Shown here piece by piece: positions 60,811-64,000 of a stretch of DNA of 64,000 nt. Origin of the DNA: Paragordius varius (taxonomy: Eukaryota; Nematomorpha); contig OZ176053.1 in assembly GCA_964247055.1 (NCBI GenBank), positions 10,788,001 to 10,852,000 of the forward strand, written 5' to 3'. The position numbers and the translations under genes were made by a program. Each line of letters opens with the position of its first letter. The stretch's first letter is position 1. The notes under the pieces are model-generated. The model ran no database searches. It was not told where the DNA came from and saw only the letters and a list, made by a program, of their open reading frames with translations.

Positions 60811-63362
60811 TTACACTACAATATCTACGGGGTATTTATCTGATGTATCCTTCGTTGCTATGGTAACAACATTTGAGTCTAGGCCTTGTTCGGATAATGC
60901 ATTTTGAATTGAACGGTTTTTAGAGATGGTTGGTGTCTTTAATGTATTACTATTTAATTTATCATCTCCCGGTGATATTAATGGCACATTTCTTTTTGGA
61001 TCTGATTTCACATCAGCTGCGTTTATGTGTTTAACCAAACTATCTAAAAAATGCATACCATAATTAGTTATTTTACAAAAGAGTAAAATATATATAATAA
61101 ACCTTAAAAACTCTTAATTAAAGTCATTTACTTTGCGTTTTATAAACCATATAATTAAGAATATAGATATTACATATGAATACAAAAAAATTAATTGGCT
61201 AACTTTTAGTATTTGCCAATTTAGAGCAAATCAACTCCGATCGCGAATCTAATTGGGGTAAATCGCTAATGAGTTGATTATCAGTTTTATTAACGGTAAT
61301 GTTGGAATCATTAAATGTATCACCTTCATTTTGTACTGTATATGTTAAGTTTTTTGAAGTTAAATCGATATTATCATTATTGGTATTATCTGGATGGGTA
61401 GCAGCAGAATTTTCAATGGGTATAGAAAATGATTGGGATGTTGACCTTATGCGTAGAATATTGTGCAAAAAATTTCGAACTCTATCATTTCCTCCCGTCA
61501 AATAATTATTGGATAAATTTCTTACATGGGAAGTAAATGGATTATTTCTCATAAACCTTGGTATCCGAAAACCTAAATTGTTTCTAGTTTCGTGTGATGT
61601 AGATGTGGTCTGAGCAGAACTATGCCTCGGGTAATTATAATTGTGTTGATGAAAATCGAAGGGAAAAGCAGCTTGCTGTTGTCGATTCATAAAACTGTCA
61701 TTGTAAAGATCGGAAAAAATGTGTGGATAATATGGATAGTGATCGTTTGTCCGTCGATTTCGTTGGAATCGATTCCGAATATTTCGTCCGACGGTTCGCT
61801 GAGACCTAAGTTATTTGGTACAAAATTTATAAATGTAAAAAGTCATATGAATTTGTGATCCTAAATTATATTATGTCAGCGAATTATAACTTATATCTAT
61901 GTCATATAAACCTAATATTAATTACTGGCAGTCAAAAACGAAAGCCTCTTGTTAAAATAAATAGGGTTTAAAAGAGTATCAGCGCATAATAACCTCTAAT
62001 TTAATTTAAAGTTTATTCAAAAAATATATTTGAATAAACTCACAAAGTCATGGGAAAATTAAAAACGTGATTAATGATTTGGTGAATTCCGTATTGTTTA
62101 TAAAATGCAAACATTACTTTAAAAAATTGTAAACCAATTGATCGATTTATTTCCCATAAAGTAAACGGTACAAGAAAATCCAATAATCCGCTTATAATTA
62201 ACGCTTTGTGCCAGTAAATGTTTAAAGTTATTTCAAGTAAAAAGGAATATTTGAAACCCTAAAACCTAAAAAATCAAAATCTAAATTTCCATATTTCACA
62301 ATTTTAGTTATATAATTTTTATAAAATATAAGGCACTATTGCTAATTTTATAAAAAATGACATAAGTTAATTAAAGGACCACCTAAAAAGCTTCAACTTT
62401 TCCACGTTTTCCTGTGCTGAATAATAATTTTAATTTTTATCCGTAATTTAACAAATAATTAAATGTATACCTAAATCTATTGGTAGCAGCAAGACCAAAC
62501 TGACGTCTTCGTACTTGCATGGTATAAAAGATATTGTCTATAAAGTTTCGCCGAGCCCTTTGCAATTGTTTTACGCGGTGTTTTGCATTTTCGGCATCTA
62601 AATCAAACTTGGACGGATCCAATCCATACATAGCGTCCGGATGCATATTTAAAGTTCCCATGGAAACTAGGGTACATCCCAAGGCTAAGCCAGACGCCCC
62701 ATAAGGTGTTAGTGGAGATGCACAATGCAACTTACTACTGTTTGAGTGGCTATTATCTAAAAAGAGTTTTTTGCATTCAAATAAAATTATGATAAGCTAT
62801 AGAAAGAATATATTATAACAATTATTAAAATTAAAAGATGTCAACTTTTTTATCATTTTTATAATAGAAAACAATTAACTTTGCTGTCATTTGTATTCCT
62901 ATGTTTCTACAATTAAACATTGATATTTTTATCGTTATATATTTACGTATTTAAAAATATTTATGAAGAGTGAATATAAAATCAGAATATTCTAATTAAA
63001 ACATATATACCATTTACAGTTCAAACCTTGAATATTTCCTCTCAAAAAATTCAAAACCCTAAAATAAAGTTATGTGTTTTTGAACTAATTAATTATTAAT
63101 ATAAAAAATATATCTTTTTGGCATAGTTTATTATTTTTTTAATCTTAAAAAACAGTAATTTATTCGAGGGTGATTTTGAATTGTTCGAGGGTGAATTTAA
63201 ATTCAAGGGTGAATTTGAATTGTAAATGGTATATTTTTAGATAAAAATAATTTTGTTGATAGAGAAACCCGTATTTGTAGATGGTAATTTAACGATAACG
63301 GATAAAACGGCTGATGTTTCATCCAATAATGGCTCGATTGCAATGGGTGTTGGCCTGTTTCT
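60811..63362 (-). CDS. ATRN: Attractin-like receptor, C-terminal exons (5' part outside window)
   Basis: Attractin is a single-pass membrane protein with CUB, EGF-like and Kelch ectodomains; only the cytoplasmic end is here. Exons: 63269-63362, 62471-62756, 61204-61805, 60811-61043, giving 404 codons plus stop with consistent phases. The first exon reads RPTPIAIEP then AVLSVIVKLP; the second contains GASGLALGCTLVSM. Vertebrate attractins have KPIALEP, AVLSVFVRLP and GQSGLAVASALVDI in the same order, which is the basis for the call. The rest is unlike vertebrate attractin: a basic helix-like stretch (KHRVKQLQRARRNF, then MQVRRRQFGLAATN), an Arg-rich block (RNIRNRFQRNRR) and a long Asn/Ser/Thr-rich tail ending PVDIVV. 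Vertebrate tails stop soon after the conserved block, so this tail is about 330 residues longer. The intron after exon 63269 contains a TACC-MITE. The rest of the gene should lie beyond 64000. Confidence 0.78.
63008..63231. mobile_element. TACC-MITE copy 3 (224 bp, in attractin intron)
   Basis: Left end TACCATTTACAGTTCAAACC; right end, reverse-complemented, TACCATTTACAATTCAAATT then CACCCTTGAA. TA flanks both sides. The interior GGCATAGTTTATTATTTTT is shared with the copies at 25945 and 36436. The right arm repeats the GAGGGTGAATTT-like unit three times, an internal expansion not seen in the other two copies. Confidence 0.82.
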
Positions 63363-63539
63363 CTAACATTTGAAAATCGAGCATTATAAATAAGCAATAT
63401 AAATGTGTTGTTTTTTCGTAAATTTAAACTAAAAGTAACCATAGCATATATATATTTTGAGCAATATAAATAAACTAATTTGTTAACTAACATTAAATCA
63501 AAGTTTATAAAAATAAACATAATTAAAAATTATTTCAGC

Positions 63540-64000
63540 CCATGGTTCTCTAGGCAGATTTTCCATGTTCTAAATTTGTTTGACATATTTTCAATTGAAA
63601 AATCTGTTAGAACAATGTCATCCGCGAAAATTAACTCCCAGGGCGGTTGGGTAGATATGTTTTTTGTGATACAGTATAATATTATAATGAATAGTAATAG
63701 ACTAAGTACAGACCCTTGGTGTAGGCCAGTGTTTGTCTTAAAAGGTTCCGTGTCTTCTATTTAGGTGCGTACCATTGTGGTTGTATTTCATAAAAAGTAG
63801 TATTATTTCTATTAGATATTCTTTGATATAATTTTGTCTTAAGGCCCATTTGATTGTTGCTCTAGGGATTTTATCAAAAGCTTTCTCCAGGTCTAGAAAG
63901 ATGTGAAAAAAGTTTTTGATTTTTTGAAAGTTATTTTTCCTGTAGTTGCCTGATAATGAAGATGGCATCTGTAGTGCTGTGTTTTTTACGAAACGCAAAC
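63540..64000 (-). mobile_element. LINE (non-LTR retrotransposon) reverse-transcriptase fragment
   Basis: The minus strand encodes ordered reverse-transcriptase motifs: DLEKAFDKIPR (about 63862-63894), LHQGSVLS (about 63700-63723) and FADDIVL (about 63611-63631, carrying the catalytic DD). A frameshift after the first block breaks the frame, and the 5' part runs off the window. The DLEKAFDxxPR and HQGSVLSPLLF wording is that of RTE/jockey-type LINEs; the clade is not resolved. It sits upstream of the first attractin-like exon found here, probably in an intron, in the same orientation. Confidence 0.88.

Overview
This window is nuclear DNA from an invertebrate animal. It is very AT-rich (by eye roughly a quarter G+C) and intron-rich, with GT...AG introns and AATAAA poly(A) signals. 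The protein set is metazoan: hyccin, TAO kinase, an HNK-1-type carbohydrate sulfotransferase, paxillin and attractin. There is also a eukaryotic tRNA-Ile. I cannot name the species. Introns run from about 22 nt to 3 kb, and the shortest class (22-25 nt) is far below the usual animal minimum. Such introns are known from dicyemid mesozoans and a few protists, so a reduced or parasitic lophotrochozoan is a guess only. Layout: 804-15606 (-) hyccin/FAM126, 31 exons, 1,597 codons. 15607-23082 is intergenic and holds an inverted satellite cluster (17.6-20.7 kb) and a hairpin-ended MITE. 23083-35827 (+) TAO kinase, 17 exons, 2,030 codons. 37029-38661 (-) a Golgi-type carbohydrate sulfotransferase, convergent with the kinase. 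40541-47919 (+) a BTB-BACK protein of unrecognised family, whose ninth intron contains a decayed 2.26-kb hAT transposon with perfect 8-bp target duplications. 48353-48426 (+) tRNA-Ile(AAT). 49479-56801 (+) paxillin, with LD motifs and four LIM domains, first coding exon not found. 56802-60810 is intergenic with a ~1.08-kb fold-back element. 60811-63362 (-) is the 3' end of an attractin-like receptor, followed by a LINE reverse-transcriptase fragment running off the window. I assembled the exon chains by hand from splice sites, phase continuity and family similarity; every chain closes in frame. The genes are not an operon and have no obvious shared pathway. They do share one trait: conserved cores carrying very long, low-complexity, charged or Asn/Ser-rich extensions and insertions (hyccin about 3x and TAOK about 1.6-2x their usual length). 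Three observations look most worth pursuing. First, the ultra-short introns. Second, the bloated disordered regions, including one inside the TAOK kinase domain. Third, several small transposon families defined here from internal copies, one inserted 11 bp after a TAOK splice donor. I found no CRISPR array, no operon-like system, and no LTR or virus-like element.
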